A stretch of DNA of 32,555 bases from Bryobacterales bacterium (GTDB taxonomy: Bacteria > Acidobacteriota > Terriglobia > Bryobacterales > Bryobacteraceae). The first letter of the stretch is position 1. Each line of letters begins with the position of its first letter. The notes under the pieces were generated by a model. The model was not told where the DNA came from. It was given only the letters and a program-made list of their open reading frames with translations, and did no database searches. Shown in pieces: positions 23,860 through 30,948 of this stretch. Where the stretch lies: NCBI GenBank assembly GCA_020852175.1, contig JADZBH010000063.1:1-32555 (forward strand), read 5' to 3'. A program made the translations under genes and the position numbers.

Positions 23860-25320
23860 ATGCAACGCATGGGCCTCGCGACGAAACGAATTGGGCTCGG
23901 GATGAACCGCAGAGGCTTTCTACAAGGCGCCGCCGCCGGTCCGCTGGCGATGCTCGGCTCGCCTCGGCTCGCGGCGCAGGCTGAGCGGCCCAATATCATC
24001 TTCCTGCTCACCGACGATCACAAACTGGACGCCCTAGGCTGCATGGGCAACCGCGTGATCCGCACGCCGAACCTCGACCGCCTGTCGCGCGAAGGCGTCA
24101 CCTTCGACCGGCATTGCGTGACCACGGCCATCTGCATGACATCGAGGGCCAGCATATTCACCGGTCTTTACGCGCGCGCACACAAGATCTGGGACTTTCA
24201 AAAGCCTTTTACTCCGGAGCAACTGGCGCGCACCTATCCGGAACTGCTGCGCTCCTCGGGCTACCACACCGGCTTCGTCGGCAAGTATGGCGTGGGCGCC
24301 GGACCCACGATGCCTGCCGGCCGGTTTGATTTCTGGCGTGGCGTGCCCGGCCAGGGTCCGCGCTTCCCGCAATATCAAGGGCGCGAGGTGCACGTCACGG
24401 AGATGTTCGGCGGACAGGCGCGCGAGTTCCTGGACGCAGTTCCCCGGGACAAGCCGTTCTGTCTTTCGCTGAGCTTCAACGTGCCCCACGTGGACGACAA
24501 CAGTCCTGAACAGTTCCGTCCTTCGAAAGCCACCGAGGGCATGTACGACGGCGCAACCTTTCCCTACCCCAGGACGGCCGACCTGCGCACCATCGAGCGG
24601 ATGCCCATTGAGGTGCAGCGCTCGGAAGGCCGGCGCCGCTGGGCCGTACGTTTCAGCACGCCGGAGTTGTTCCAGACCAGCATCCGGAAATACTACCGGT
24701 TGATCACCGAAGTGGACACGCAAGTGGGGCTGCTACGCGAAAAGCTGCGCGAACTGGGGCGCGACCGGAACACGGTGATCCTGTTCACCGGCGACCACGG
24801 CTTCTATCTGGGCGAGCACGGCCTGGCGGGCAAGTGGCTGATGCACGAGGAATCCATCCGGACCCCGCTCATCGTCTACGATCCCCGCCTGCCCGCCGCG
24901 CGCCGTGGCGCACGCGTGCAGGAGACGACGTTGAACATCGACTTTCACCCGACCATACTTTCCATGGCCGGGCTACGCGCGCCGGAAGGAACCATGGGCC
25001 GCGATCTCACGCCGTTGCTGCAAGGCCAGCGCACGGCCTGGCGCAACGAGTTTTACTACGAACATAATTTTCCGAACAACGGCTGGATTCCCTCCACCGA
25101 AGGCGTGCGCACCAACGAATGGAAGTACACGCTGTACACCGACTGCCAGCCCCGGTTCGAGGAGTTGTTCGACCTGAAAAACGATCCCATCGAAGCGCGG
25201 AATCTGGCGCGCGACGGCGGCCAGCAGTCCCGCATGACAGCGCTGCGCGCGCGCTACGGAGCGTGGCAGGCAGCCCTGGACAACTGGCGCGAGGGCTCGC
25301 CCTGGAGCGAACCCTCTTAA
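23860..25320 (+). CDS. Exported sulfatase (formylglycine type)
   Basis: 486 residues from the ATG at 23860 (a GTG at 23857 and an ATG at 23902 are alternatives). A Tat motif NRRGFLQGAAAG is followed by the alkaline-phosphatase-fold sulfatase domain: PNIIFLLTDDHKLDALGC with metal-binding aspartates, the modification motif C-M-T-S-R about 93 residues in, and LFTGDHGFYLGEHGLAGKW. The Cys would be oxidised to formylglycine; C-x-x-S-R replaces the commoner C-x-P-S-R. A -10-like TATCAT ends 10 bases before the ATG. It probably cleaves sulfate esters of polysaccharides or glycans. No sulfatase-maturation gene is nearby. Confidence 0.92.
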   Translation: MQRMGLATKRIGLGMNRRGFLQGAAAGPLAMLGSPRLAAQAERPNIIFLLTDDHKLDALGCMGNRVIRTPNLDRLSREGVTFDRHCVTTAICMTSRASIFTGLYARAHKIWDFQKPFTPEQLARTYPELLRSSGYHTGFVGKYGVGAGPTMPAGRFDFWRGVPGQGPRFPQYQGREVHVTEMFGGQAREFLDAVPRDKPFCLSLSFNVPHVDDNSPEQFRPSKATEGMYDGATFPYPRTADLRTIERMPIEVQRSEGRRRWAVRFSTPELFQTSIRKYYRLITEVDTQVGLLREKLRELGRDRNTVILFTGDHGFYLGEHGLAGKWLMHEESIRTPLIVYDPRLPAARRGARVQETTLNIDFHPTILSMAGLRAPEGTMGRDLTPLLQGQRTAWRNEFYYEHNFPNNGWIPSTEGVRTNEWKYTLYTDCQPRFEELFDLKNDPIEARNLARDGGQQSRMTALRARYGAWQAALDNWREGSPWSEPS

Positions 25321-25336
25321 GCCGCAGGCTCCGTCC

Positions 25337-25651
25337 CTAGGGCCGCTTCTGCGCGTCGTGCTTTTCCTTGGCGATCTTCCCGCTGAGCGCGTCCTGCTTG
25401 GCTTCGATCTTGGCCCGCTCGGCCGGCGTCAAGCCCTTGCCGTCCGCGCGATCCTTTACGATTTCGCGATGCAGCTTGCGTTCCTTCTGTTCCAGCTTGC
25501 GCGTTTCAAGCCGCGTGAGTTCACCCGATTGCACGCCTTCCTTGATCCGCTTCTGCTGCTCCACCTGGCGCTCGGCGGGACGGTCGGCGGCGAAGGCGGA
25601 AACCGCGGCCAGCGCTCCGCACACGATCGTGGTCCGTATCAGGGTCTTCAT
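25337..25651 (-). CDS. Small secreted highly charged helical protein
   Basis: 104 residues. A classical signal peptide (MKTLIRTTIVCGALAAVSAF, cleavage near AFAA) is followed by an 80-residue region rich in Lys, Glu, Arg and Gln and predicted helical (EQQKRIKEGVQSGELTRLET, LHREIVKDRADGKGLTPAER). The phrase GVQSGELT-x-x-E and the later LTPAERAKIEAKQDALSGKI look like two related helix-loop units. Similar uncharacterised exported proteins occur in proteobacteria and acidobacteria. The ATG has AGGAGGA 6 bases upstream. Function unknown; a periplasmic chaperone-like or metal-related role would be speculation. Confidence 0.8.
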   Translation of the reverse strand: MKTLIRTTIVCGALAAVSAFAADRPAERQVEQQKRIKEGVQSGELTRLETRKLEQKERKLHREIVKDRADGKGLTPAERAKIEAKQDALSGKIAKEKHDAQKRP

Positions 25652-25723
25652 GTTGCTTCCTCCTGTACGGTTAAACTCGGGCGCGCTGGGTAAGTTGCGA
25701 TGGATTCGTGGAAACCAAGCGTG

Positions 25724-27130
25724 TTACTGAATCCGCAACTCCCTTGACGTCGCAGGCAGCGCGCGCAACATGCGGTCGGGATCCGTCGCGGGCCGAACCG
25801 GAATGGGCAGGCTGAGCGGCGCGCTGGGGGGAAAATGAGGATGAATCAACGACTTGTAATCGCCGCAGAACGAACGGAAGTCGCTACTCTCGCAGATGAG
25901 CTTCAGCAACTCATACATGTTCTGCAGTCGGGTGTTCGTCGAGCGGTGCACGTCGAAATGCTCGGCCAACTGCTGGTCCACCAGCCCCGCCGTGCCATTG
26001 GCCATCGAGAGTTTGGCCAGAGCGCCGGCGCCTGCGTAGGGATCGAAACCGGCTACAAGATTGAATAACATGCCCCAGGCATCGGCGTCGAGTTCCGTAT
26101 TCTGGTTGAACGTGGTCACACCTTTGCGGAATTGAATGATGTGCCCCAACTCGTGGCCCACGATGAAGCCCATCTCGCTGGGAGAATCGCTGATGAGTTC
26201 GGAAAGGGCGTAGCTGATCGTGAGGTTGTTATCCGAACTGGCCGAGGCGTTGATCGTGCCCGAGGGATCGAACACCAGCCGCACGAGCGGGTTCAGCGGA
26301 TCCAGGCCCGGCGTGCCCGCCGTGGCCGAGCGCATGGCGTTCAACACCTTCCAGAAGGCAAGTTGAATCCGGTCGTGATGCGAAATGGGCCAGCGCGCCG
26401 CGCCCGGAGGCAAGGACGACAGCACGTTGTCCTGTGCATTCAACGTCCAGGCCACCAGGTTCAGAGGTGCGCGCGTGTTCAACTCCACCGTGCCCACATA
26501 GCCGCCGGGCAGCGTGGTAACGACATTCCGCAGATTGAACGAGGTATGCCCCAGGGCGGGGACGTTCACCGAGGAAACGCCCACCTGCGTCCCGTTGTGA
26601 TCCATGGCCCTGACCTGCACGCTGATCGGGCTGTCATTGTACGGGTTGACCAGGGCAATGCCCAGGTCGGCGTTGGCGAACGAACGGTACACCGGCGTGG
26701 GCAGCGTGGGCGCCGCGGCGATGTCCACGCGCGGCGTTCCTGACTCGATGGCCCGGAAGAGCACGGTGCCGTGAATGGGAAGCGTGGAGTTCAGCAGGGC
26801 CCAACCGGTAGCCACCTGTGGCGAGGCTCCCGTGGAGCGCAGAATGCGGGTGCCTCCGGCGGGAATCGAAAAGTTAGCCGTGGAAATCGCTCCGGCTCCG
26901 AAGTCGAGCGCAAGCGCCCGGCCGTCGTTTCCGCGGATGGTCAACAGCACGCCGGCCGCCAGCGACGGGTGCGGGTTCTGCAGAATGATCGAAGTTTGCC
27001 AGCGCTGCGCGGCTGTCCCTCCGTCGGCCAATTGCGGGAAGTAGAGATTCACATGAGCGCTGTCGGGGTCGATTTGCGCCATGAGCGCGGGTAAGGCGAA
27101 AAACAAAGTAGTTAGTAAGCTCCGGACCAT
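25724..27130 (-). CDS. Secreted M48-like zinc metalloprotease with N-terminal beta domain
   Basis: 468 residues from the ATG at 27130, which gives a proper signal peptide (MVRSLLTTLFFALPALMAQ); the frame is open further upstream but overlaps the next gene. Residues about 25-245 form one or two Ig-like beta domains (LYFPQLADGG, QTSIILQNPHP, VLLTIRGNDG) typical of exported acidobacterial proteins. The C-terminal protease part has the zinc motif HELGH (326-330) and a third ligand probably Glu347 in TELDADAWG. Gluzincin M48 proteases act in envelope protein turnover; this one appears to be extracytoplasmic and lacks membrane helices. Confidence 0.85.
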   Translation of the reverse strand: MVRSLLTTLFFALPALMAQIDPDSAHVNLYFPQLADGGTAAQRWQTSIILQNPHPSLAAGVLLTIRGNDGRALALDFGAGAISTANFSIPAGGTRILRSTGASPQVATGWALLNSTLPIHGTVLFRAIESGTPRVDIAAAPTLPTPVYRSFANADLGIALVNPYNDSPISVQVRAMDHNGTQVGVSSVNVPALGHTSFNLRNVVTTLPGGYVGTVELNTRAPLNLVAWTLNAQDNVLSSLPPGAARWPISHHDRIQLAFWKVLNAMRSATAGTPGLDPLNPLVRLVFDPSGTINASASSDNNLTISYALSELISDSPSEMGFIVGHELGHIIQFRKGVTTFNQNTELDADAWGMLFNLVAGFDPYAGAGALAKLSMANGTAGLVDQQLAEHFDVHRSTNTRLQNMYELLKLICESSDFRSFCGDYKSLIHPHFPPSAPLSLPIPVRPATDPDRMLRALPATSRELRIQ

Positions 27131-27134
27131 GATT

Positions 27135-27172
27135 GAAACTACAGAGTTTCCGGACGGTCCGCAACCGGAAAC
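27135..27172 (-). repeat. Overlapping inverted repeats before the metalloprotease gene
   Basis: Two hairpins share one arm. GAAACT (27135-27140) pairs with AGTTTC (27145-27150), and GTTTCCGG (27146-27153) pairs perfectly with CCGGAAAC (27165-27172) across an 11-base loop. They begin 4 bases upstream of the metalloprotease start on the minus strand, so alternative folding of the leader, or binding of a regulator to the DNA, is possible. Confidence 0.45.
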
Positions 27173-27201
27173 AGAGGATGCGTGCGAGGAGACTTCCAAC
27201 A

Positions 27202-27747
27202 TTACGCGCGGCGCCGCGCGCGGGCGCGGCGTGAATGAATGCGGCATCCGCCTTCGCACCAGAACCCGGAGCGGGCCGAGGCCACCAGTTCGGAGACGCG
27301 AACCGGTGTCAGGTTGAATCCGGCGTTGAGAAACGGCGCGCCGCCCAGGGCGAAGCACTCCAACAGCACGAGCGACGCCCAGAGCAGCCATGCGTCAACC
27401 GAGGCTCCAAAGCCCAGCAGGAAGCCGGCCGAGGCAACGGCCAGCGCCATGAGGCCGAACGATCCCCAGCTCAAACCCAGCGGTCCGAAATGCCGTGCCC
27501 AGTAGCGCCCGAACAGAGTATCGAGATTCACGCCGAACTGGCGGCCGAACTCCTCGAAGAACACAATGGCGGCGTCATCGTTCAGGCCGAGGTCCTCCCG
27601 CAAGCGGGCCGCCTGGGTGACACGCGCGGCCGGTACTCCCAGATGGCACGCCGTGAACCGGGCCACACGCGCTTCCAGCAGTCCCGCGTCTCGCCGCGCG
27701 GGCGCTGAACGTATGAGAACACTTGACGATGCGATGGAGGCAGCCAC
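27202..27747 (-). CDS. DUF1493-like (acyl-carrier-like) protein with membrane segments
   Basis: 181 residues from a GTG at 27747. Residues about 25-92 resemble DUF1493, a family with an acyl-carrier-protein-like fold: ARLREDLGLNDDAAIVFFEE followed by FGVNLDTLFGRYWARHFGP. The phosphopantetheine serine of true carrier proteins is replaced by Asn-Asp-Asp, so it should not carry acyl groups. Two hydrophobic helices follow (about 97-115 and 118-137), then a basic Arg-rich tail. Family assignment is by eye. It is preceded by a CATAAT -10 box and three direct repeats, and lies just downstream of phoB on the same strand. Confidence 0.6.
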   Translation of the reverse strand: MAASIASSSVLIRSAPARRDAGLLEARVARFTACHLGVPAARVTQAARLREDLGLNDDAAIVFFEEFGRQFGVNLDTLFGRYWARHFGPLGLSWGSFGLMALAVASAGFLLGFGASVDAWLLWASLVLLECFALGGAPFLNAGFNLTPVRVSELVASARSGFWCEGGCRIHSRRARARRRA

Positions 27748-27772
27748 GGGTTTTCGGATTCCAGCTTGCGGA

Positions 27773-27845
27773 ATTATGCTGGACCCGGCAAGACCGTACC
27801 AGTACCTAGAGGTTCCGGTACTTAACCCCGTGCGTTCTAGTACTT
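27773..27845 (-). promoter_or_regulatory. Promoter with three AAGTACYRGAAC-like direct repeats
   Basis: On the minus strand AAGTACTAGAAC (27845-27834), AAGTACCGGAAC (27823-27812) and AGGTACTGGTAC (27807-27796) occur in the same orientation, 22 and 16 bases apart. The first two differ at 2 of 12 positions. A CATAAT hexamer (27778-27773) follows the third copy after 17 bases, so that copy occupies the -35 position. This is the usual layout of a promoter activated by a DNA-binding regulator. The start codon at 27747 would have a leader of about 20 bases. Confidence 0.6.
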
Positions 27846-27878
27846 CACGACAGGACGACTTACTAAGCGCGTTGGCTC

Positions 27879-28592
27879 TCAGGCCGTGGCCACGCGTTCG
27901 CCATCGGCCTGGCTCTGCTCGTTAAAGCTGTAGCCGAATCCCCGCACCGAACGGATGTAACCCGGCCCGCCCGCGTCGCCTTCAATCTTCTGGCGCAGGC
28001 GCAAGACGTAGACGTCCACGGTGCGATCGGTCACGGCGCGGTCGTGGCCCCACACGGCATCCAGCAACTGCTCGCGGCTGAAGACCACGCTGGGGCGCGA
28101 CATCAGGAATTCGAGCAGGCGGAACTCGGTGGCCGTGAGCGTCACCTCTTCCCCGCCCTGGAAGACGCGGCACGCATTGCGGTCCAACTCGAGCGCGCCC
28201 GAGCGCAGGGACCGTTGCGGCGCGGTCTGCGGCCGGAACTGAATCTTGATGCGGGCGATCAGTTCGCGGATGAAGAACGGTTTGACGATGTAGTCGTTGG
28301 CGCCCAGTTCCAGGCCGACAATGCGGTCGGCTTCGCTGGCGCGGGCGGTGAGAAAAATCACCGGAATGTGCGCCAGTTCCGGACGGGCGCGAATGCCTTT
28401 GCAGATGTCCAGGCCGTCGGAGTCCGGCAGCATGATGTCGAGCAGAATCAGGTCGGGCCGTTCGCGCCGGCAGAGGTCGATGGCGCCCTTGCCTGTATGC
28501 GCGCCCACCATCTGAAAGCCTTCCTTCTCCAGGTTGTACTTGAGAAGAGCGAACAGATCGGCGTCGTCCTCGATCAGCATGATTTTCTTCAC
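27879..28592 (-). CDS. phoB: OmpR/PhoB-family response regulator
   Basis: 237 residues from a GTG at 28592 with GGGAG 7 bases upstream. The receiver domain has the acidic pair in MLIEDDADL, phosphoacceptor Asp52 in ILLDIMLPDSDG, Thr82 and Lys104 in IVKPF. The C-terminal winged helix runs from about residue 130, with TATEFRLLEFLMSRPSVVFS, LLDAVWGHDRAVTDRTVDVY and VRGFGYSF. PhoB, controlling phosphate starvation genes, is the best assignment because of its kinase partner and a Pho-box-like sequence before its own gene. The symbol is an inference: other OmpR-type regulators look similar. Confidence 0.88.
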   Translation of the reverse strand: MKKIMLIEDDADLFALLKYNLEKEGFQMVGAHTGKGAIDLCRRERPDLILLDIMLPDSDGLDICKGIRARPELAHIPVIFLTARASEADRIVGLELGANDYIVKPFFIRELIARIKIQFRPQTAPQRSLRSGALELDRNACRVFQGGEEVTLTATEFRLLEFLMSRPSVVFSREQLLDAVWGHDRAVTDRTVDVYVLRLRQKIEGDAGGPGYIRSVRGFGYSFNEQSQADGERVATA

Positions 28593-28615
28593 ACTGTTTC
28601 TCCCATACCTCTATC

Positions 28616-28650
28616 AGGATAGTGCGGGCTTCGTGACGAAGCGATGACAG
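28616..28650 (-). promoter_or_regulatory. Pho-box-like promoter of the response regulator gene
   Basis: On the minus strand CTGTCAT (28650-28644), a 4-base spacer and TCGTCAC (28639-28633) match the PhoB box (two 7-bp repeats CTGTCAY 4 bp apart) at 7/7 and 5/7 positions. Eleven bases further on is TATCCT (28621-28616), the expected distance for a -10 box in a PhoB-activated promoter. The predicted start is about 17 bases before the GTG at 28592. An inverted repeat GCTTCG/CGAAGC (28628-28642) overlaps the second half-site. Confidence 0.6.
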
Positions 28651-28683
28651 GGCCGTGAATGCTGGCTGACTCTTCCGCCGCGG

Positions 28684-30174
28684 TCACGGAGCCGTTACGC
28701 GCGGCTCATCCTGGCTGGAGCCGCTCAGCGGATGTTCGCCGATTCCGTTGTCATGGTCCGGCAGCGTAAAGGAGAAAGTCGAGCCTTTCCCCGGTTCGCT
28801 CTCAACGGCCACGTCGCCGCCGTGCGAGCGGGCCAGGTGTTTCACGATCGCCAGCCCCAACCCTGTGCCGCCCAACTCGCGCGAGCGGGCCTTGTCCACG
28901 CGGTAGAAGCGTTCAAACAGGCGCGGCAACTCCTCCCCGGGAACCCCCATGCCGGTGTCGCTCACGAAAAAGCGGATGAAGCCCTGGCGCGCGGCAGCGT
29001 CCGCGCCCAGGGTGATCTGTCCGCCCCCTGGCGTGTATTTGATGGCGTTTTCCAGCAGGTTGCACAGCGCCTGGTGAACGGCCTTCCAGTCGCAGAACAC
29101 CTCTTGTCCGGCGGGCGCGGGCAGGACCGTGAGTTGCAGGGACTTCTTTTGGACCAAAGGCCGCATGGCATCGGCGCAGTCCCGGAGCAGGTCGCTCGCA
29201 TGGTAACTGGCGAATTGGAACTTCTGCGATCCCAGTTCGGTACGGCTCAGCGTCAGCAGGTCGCTGGCCAGATTGGTCAGACGCTCGGCGTTCTGGCGGA
29301 TGATGTGCAGGAAGCGGACGTTGTGTGCCGGGTCGTTCACCGCGCCATCCAGCAAGGTTTCGGTGTAACCCTGGATCGAGGCGAGCGGCGTGCGCAACTC
29401 GTGGCTCACGTTGATCACGAAGTCCTTGCGGATGCGCTCCTGTTTCTCTAACTCCTGATGCTCATGCTGAAGTTGTTCGAACATGCGTTCCAGCTTCACG
29501 CCGGTGTCATTCAGTTTCGAGCCGAGAATGCCCAGTTCATCCGAGCCGATGCTGCCGAGCCTCGCGCTGAAGTGGCCTTCGGCGAGCTTGCCGGCATAGT
29601 CGATGATGGCGCCGAGCTTGAAGGAAACCAGACGCGCGAACCAGGCGGCCACCAGAAACGCGGGCAGAAACGCGAGCGCGGTGGAGATGAGCATCCGCCG
29701 CCGGATCCGCTCCACCTGTGACTGCACCTCCGCCAGTGGCACGGCCAGGCGCACGGCGCCAAGATGGTGGGGCATCGCCACATAGAGGAAGTCGATGTTG
29801 CGCGTGGTGCTGCGGCGTGTTTCGGCGCCTGTGCGTCCGGACAGGGCCGAGACGAACTCCGAGCGCGCCTTGTGATTCTCCATGCGCGCCACGTCCGCCT
29901 CGGAGTCGGCCAGCGGCACGCCCTGATGATCGATCAGCGTGATGCGCGCGCCGGAAGCCTCGGCGATTTCGCGCGTTCGGCGGCGCAGGGCGTCTCCGGT
30001 TTCGTCGCCAAGCGTGAGATCGAGCATGCGGCCCTTCTGCACCAGTTCACGTTCCAGCGTCTCGCGGAAACTGGTTTCGGCGATCTTGGAAACGAGAAGG
30101 TCCACCGCCGCCAGCGCCACCACGAGCACGCACAGCACGCCGAAAATTAGCTTCAGGAAGATTCGGGCGGTCAT
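28684..30174 (-). CDS. phoR: PhoR-type sensor histidine kinase
   Basis: 496 residues. The first membrane helix lies about 8-28, an extracytoplasmic sensor region of about 130 residues follows, then the second helix about 161-180 and a HAMP linker to about 232. HisKA has the phosphorylated His258 in VINVSHELRTPLASIQ. The ATPase domain shows LLENAIKYTPGGG (N box), DTGMGVPGEELPRLFERFYR (G1/F) and GGTGLGLAIVKHLARSHGG (G2). It phosphorylates the regulator encoded 91 bases downstream. The kinase gene comes first, the reverse of the common phoB-phoR order. No pst or phoU gene is in the window, so phosphate sensing is inferred. Confidence 0.88.
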   Translation of the reverse strand: MTARIFLKLIFGVLCVLVVALAAVDLLVSKIAETSFRETLERELVQKGRMLDLTLGDETGDALRRRTREIAEASGARITLIDHQGVPLADSEADVARMENHKARSEFVSALSGRTGAETRRSTTRNIDFLYVAMPHHLGAVRLAVPLAEVQSQVERIRRRMLISTALAFLPAFLVAAWFARLVSFKLGAIIDYAGKLAEGHFSARLGSIGSDELGILGSKLNDTGVKLERMFEQLQHEHQELEKQERIRKDFVINVSHELRTPLASIQGYTETLLDGAVNDPAHNVRFLHIIRQNAERLTNLASDLLTLSRTELGSQKFQFASYHASDLLRDCADAMRPLVQKKSLQLTVLPAPAGQEVFCDWKAVHQALCNLLENAIKYTPGGGQITLGADAAARQGFIRFFVSDTGMGVPGEELPRLFERFYRVDKARSRELGGTGLGLAIVKHLARSHGGDVAVESEPGKGSTFSFTLPDHDNGIGEHPLSGSSQDEPRVTAP

Positions 30175-30197
30175 GCCGGGCCAGTCTCAGTATCGCC

Positions 30198-30203
30198 TAC
30201 AAT
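30198..30203 (+). promoter_or_regulatory. -10 box of the RidA gene
   Basis: TACAAT ends 6 bases before the ATG at 30210, so the predicted first transcribed base is the A of the start codon. There is no Shine-Dalgarno sequence. The whole divergent gap to the sensor kinase start is only 35 bases. Confidence 0.5.
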
Positions 30204-30209
30204 GTACCC

Positions 30210-30686
30210 ATGGCGACAAAACAATCCGATGAAACCAGGAGCCGTAGAGGCATGTTCAAGGCAGGAGCGGCCGTGGCTGGCCTGGCCGCGGCCACCGCGG
30301 TCACGGCGGCGGCGCAGAGCGCTCCCGTGAAAAAGGTGCACCGCAAAGGTCCCAAGCCGAAGGGCACGCCGCTGTTCAATGGCGCGGTCAGCTACGGCAG
30401 TCTCCTGTTCATTGCCGGCAAGGGCGCGCACTTCCAGGGAGATATCAAGGCACACACGGACCATGTGCTGAAAGAGATTCAGAGGGAACTGGAAAACGCC
30501 GGCTCTTCCATGGACAAGGTGCTCAAGTGCAACGTGTACTTGAATGACCTGAAGGATTATACAGCCATGAACGAGGTGTTCAAAGGACGTTTTGGCGAGG
30601 AGCCTCCCGTGCGCACCACCATCGCGGCTGCCGGAGGAATCCCCGGCGATTCGCTGGTGGAAATCGACGTCATCGCCTACATATAG
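30210..30686 (+). CDS. Tat-exported RidA-family protein
   Basis: 158 residues. The first 40 carry a twin-arginine signal, SRRGMFKAGAAVAGLAAATA. The rest is a RidA/YjgF/YER057c domain: GTPLFNGAVSYGSLLFIAGK, ELENAGSSMDKVLKCNVYLN, and the signature PPVRTTIAAAGGIPGDSLVE with the conserved active-site Arg and final EIDVIAYI. Cytosolic RidA hydrolyses reactive 2-aminoacrylate and other enamines. An exported form would need a different substrate in the periplasm, or a structural role. It is divergent from phoR and ends in a good terminator, so it is a single-gene unit. Confidence 0.9.
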   Translation: MATKQSDETRSRRGMFKAGAAVAGLAAATAVTAAAQSAPVKKVHRKGPKPKGTPLFNGAVSYGSLLFIAGKGAHFQGDIKAHTDHVLKEIQRELENAGSSMDKVLKCNVYLNDLKDYTAMNEVFKGRFGEEPPVRTTIAAAGGIPGDSLVEIDVIAYI

Positions 30687-30719
30687 GGCTGTGTGACGAC
30701 GGCAAACCGGACACGCATC

Positions 30720-30746
30720 GCGCCCCAAAGCGGGCGCTTTGTGTTT
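30720..30746 (+). terminator. Rho-independent terminator of the RidA gene
   Basis: GCGCCC (30720-30725) and GGGCGC (30732-30737) form a perfect stem with a CAAAGC loop, followed by TTTGTGTTT. It lies 33 bases after the stop codon. Confidence 0.75.
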
Positions 30747-30781
30747 CACTGCGTGTGAGTGGCGGAGGAGGGCCGGAGAAG

Positions 30782-30859
30782 TGGTACGCCCGAGAGGATT
30801 CGAACCTCTGGCCTTCTGCTCCGGAGGCAGACGCTCTATCCGGGCTGAGCTACGGGCGC
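30782..30859 (-). tRNA. tRNA-Arg (anticodon CCG)
   Basis: The complement folds as a full cloverleaf. Acceptor GCGCCCG pairs with CGGGCGT (one G-U pair), the D arm is GCTC/GAGC, the anticodon stem is TCTGC/GCAGA with loop CTCCGGA, so the anticodon is CCG, reading CGG. The T arm is AGAGG-TTCGAAT-CCTCT. Discriminator A is followed by an encoded CCA at 30784-30782; the mature body is 75 bases without it. It is downstream of rplK and convergent with the RidA gene. Confidence 0.95.
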
Positions 30860-30868
30860 GTGATCTCT

Positions 30869-30874
30869 ATTGTA
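30869..30874 (-). promoter_or_regulatory. -10 box of tRNA-Arg
   Basis: TACAAT on the minus strand (30874-30869) ends 9 bases before the tRNA 5' end, the usual distance for a tRNA promoter with a very short precursor leader. It indicates transcription independent of rplK. No clear -35 is visible. Confidence 0.5.
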
Positions 30875-30907
30875 CCGCGATTCGGAGGAACATGGCGCGG
30901 TTAAGTT

Positions 30908-30930
30908 TGCTTCCGTCAGCCGGAGAAGCA
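30908..30930 (-). terminator. Hairpin downstream of rplK
   Basis: On the minus strand TGCTT-CT-CCG and CGG-AAGCA form an 8-bp stem with a 2-base bulge and a GCTGA loop, 18 bases after the rplK stop. It lacks a T-run, so it is a weak terminator or a 3'-end stabiliser. It marks the end of the secE-nusG-rplK unit. Confidence 0.4.
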
Positions 30931-30948
30931 GACCGCGTGTGACTGGCG

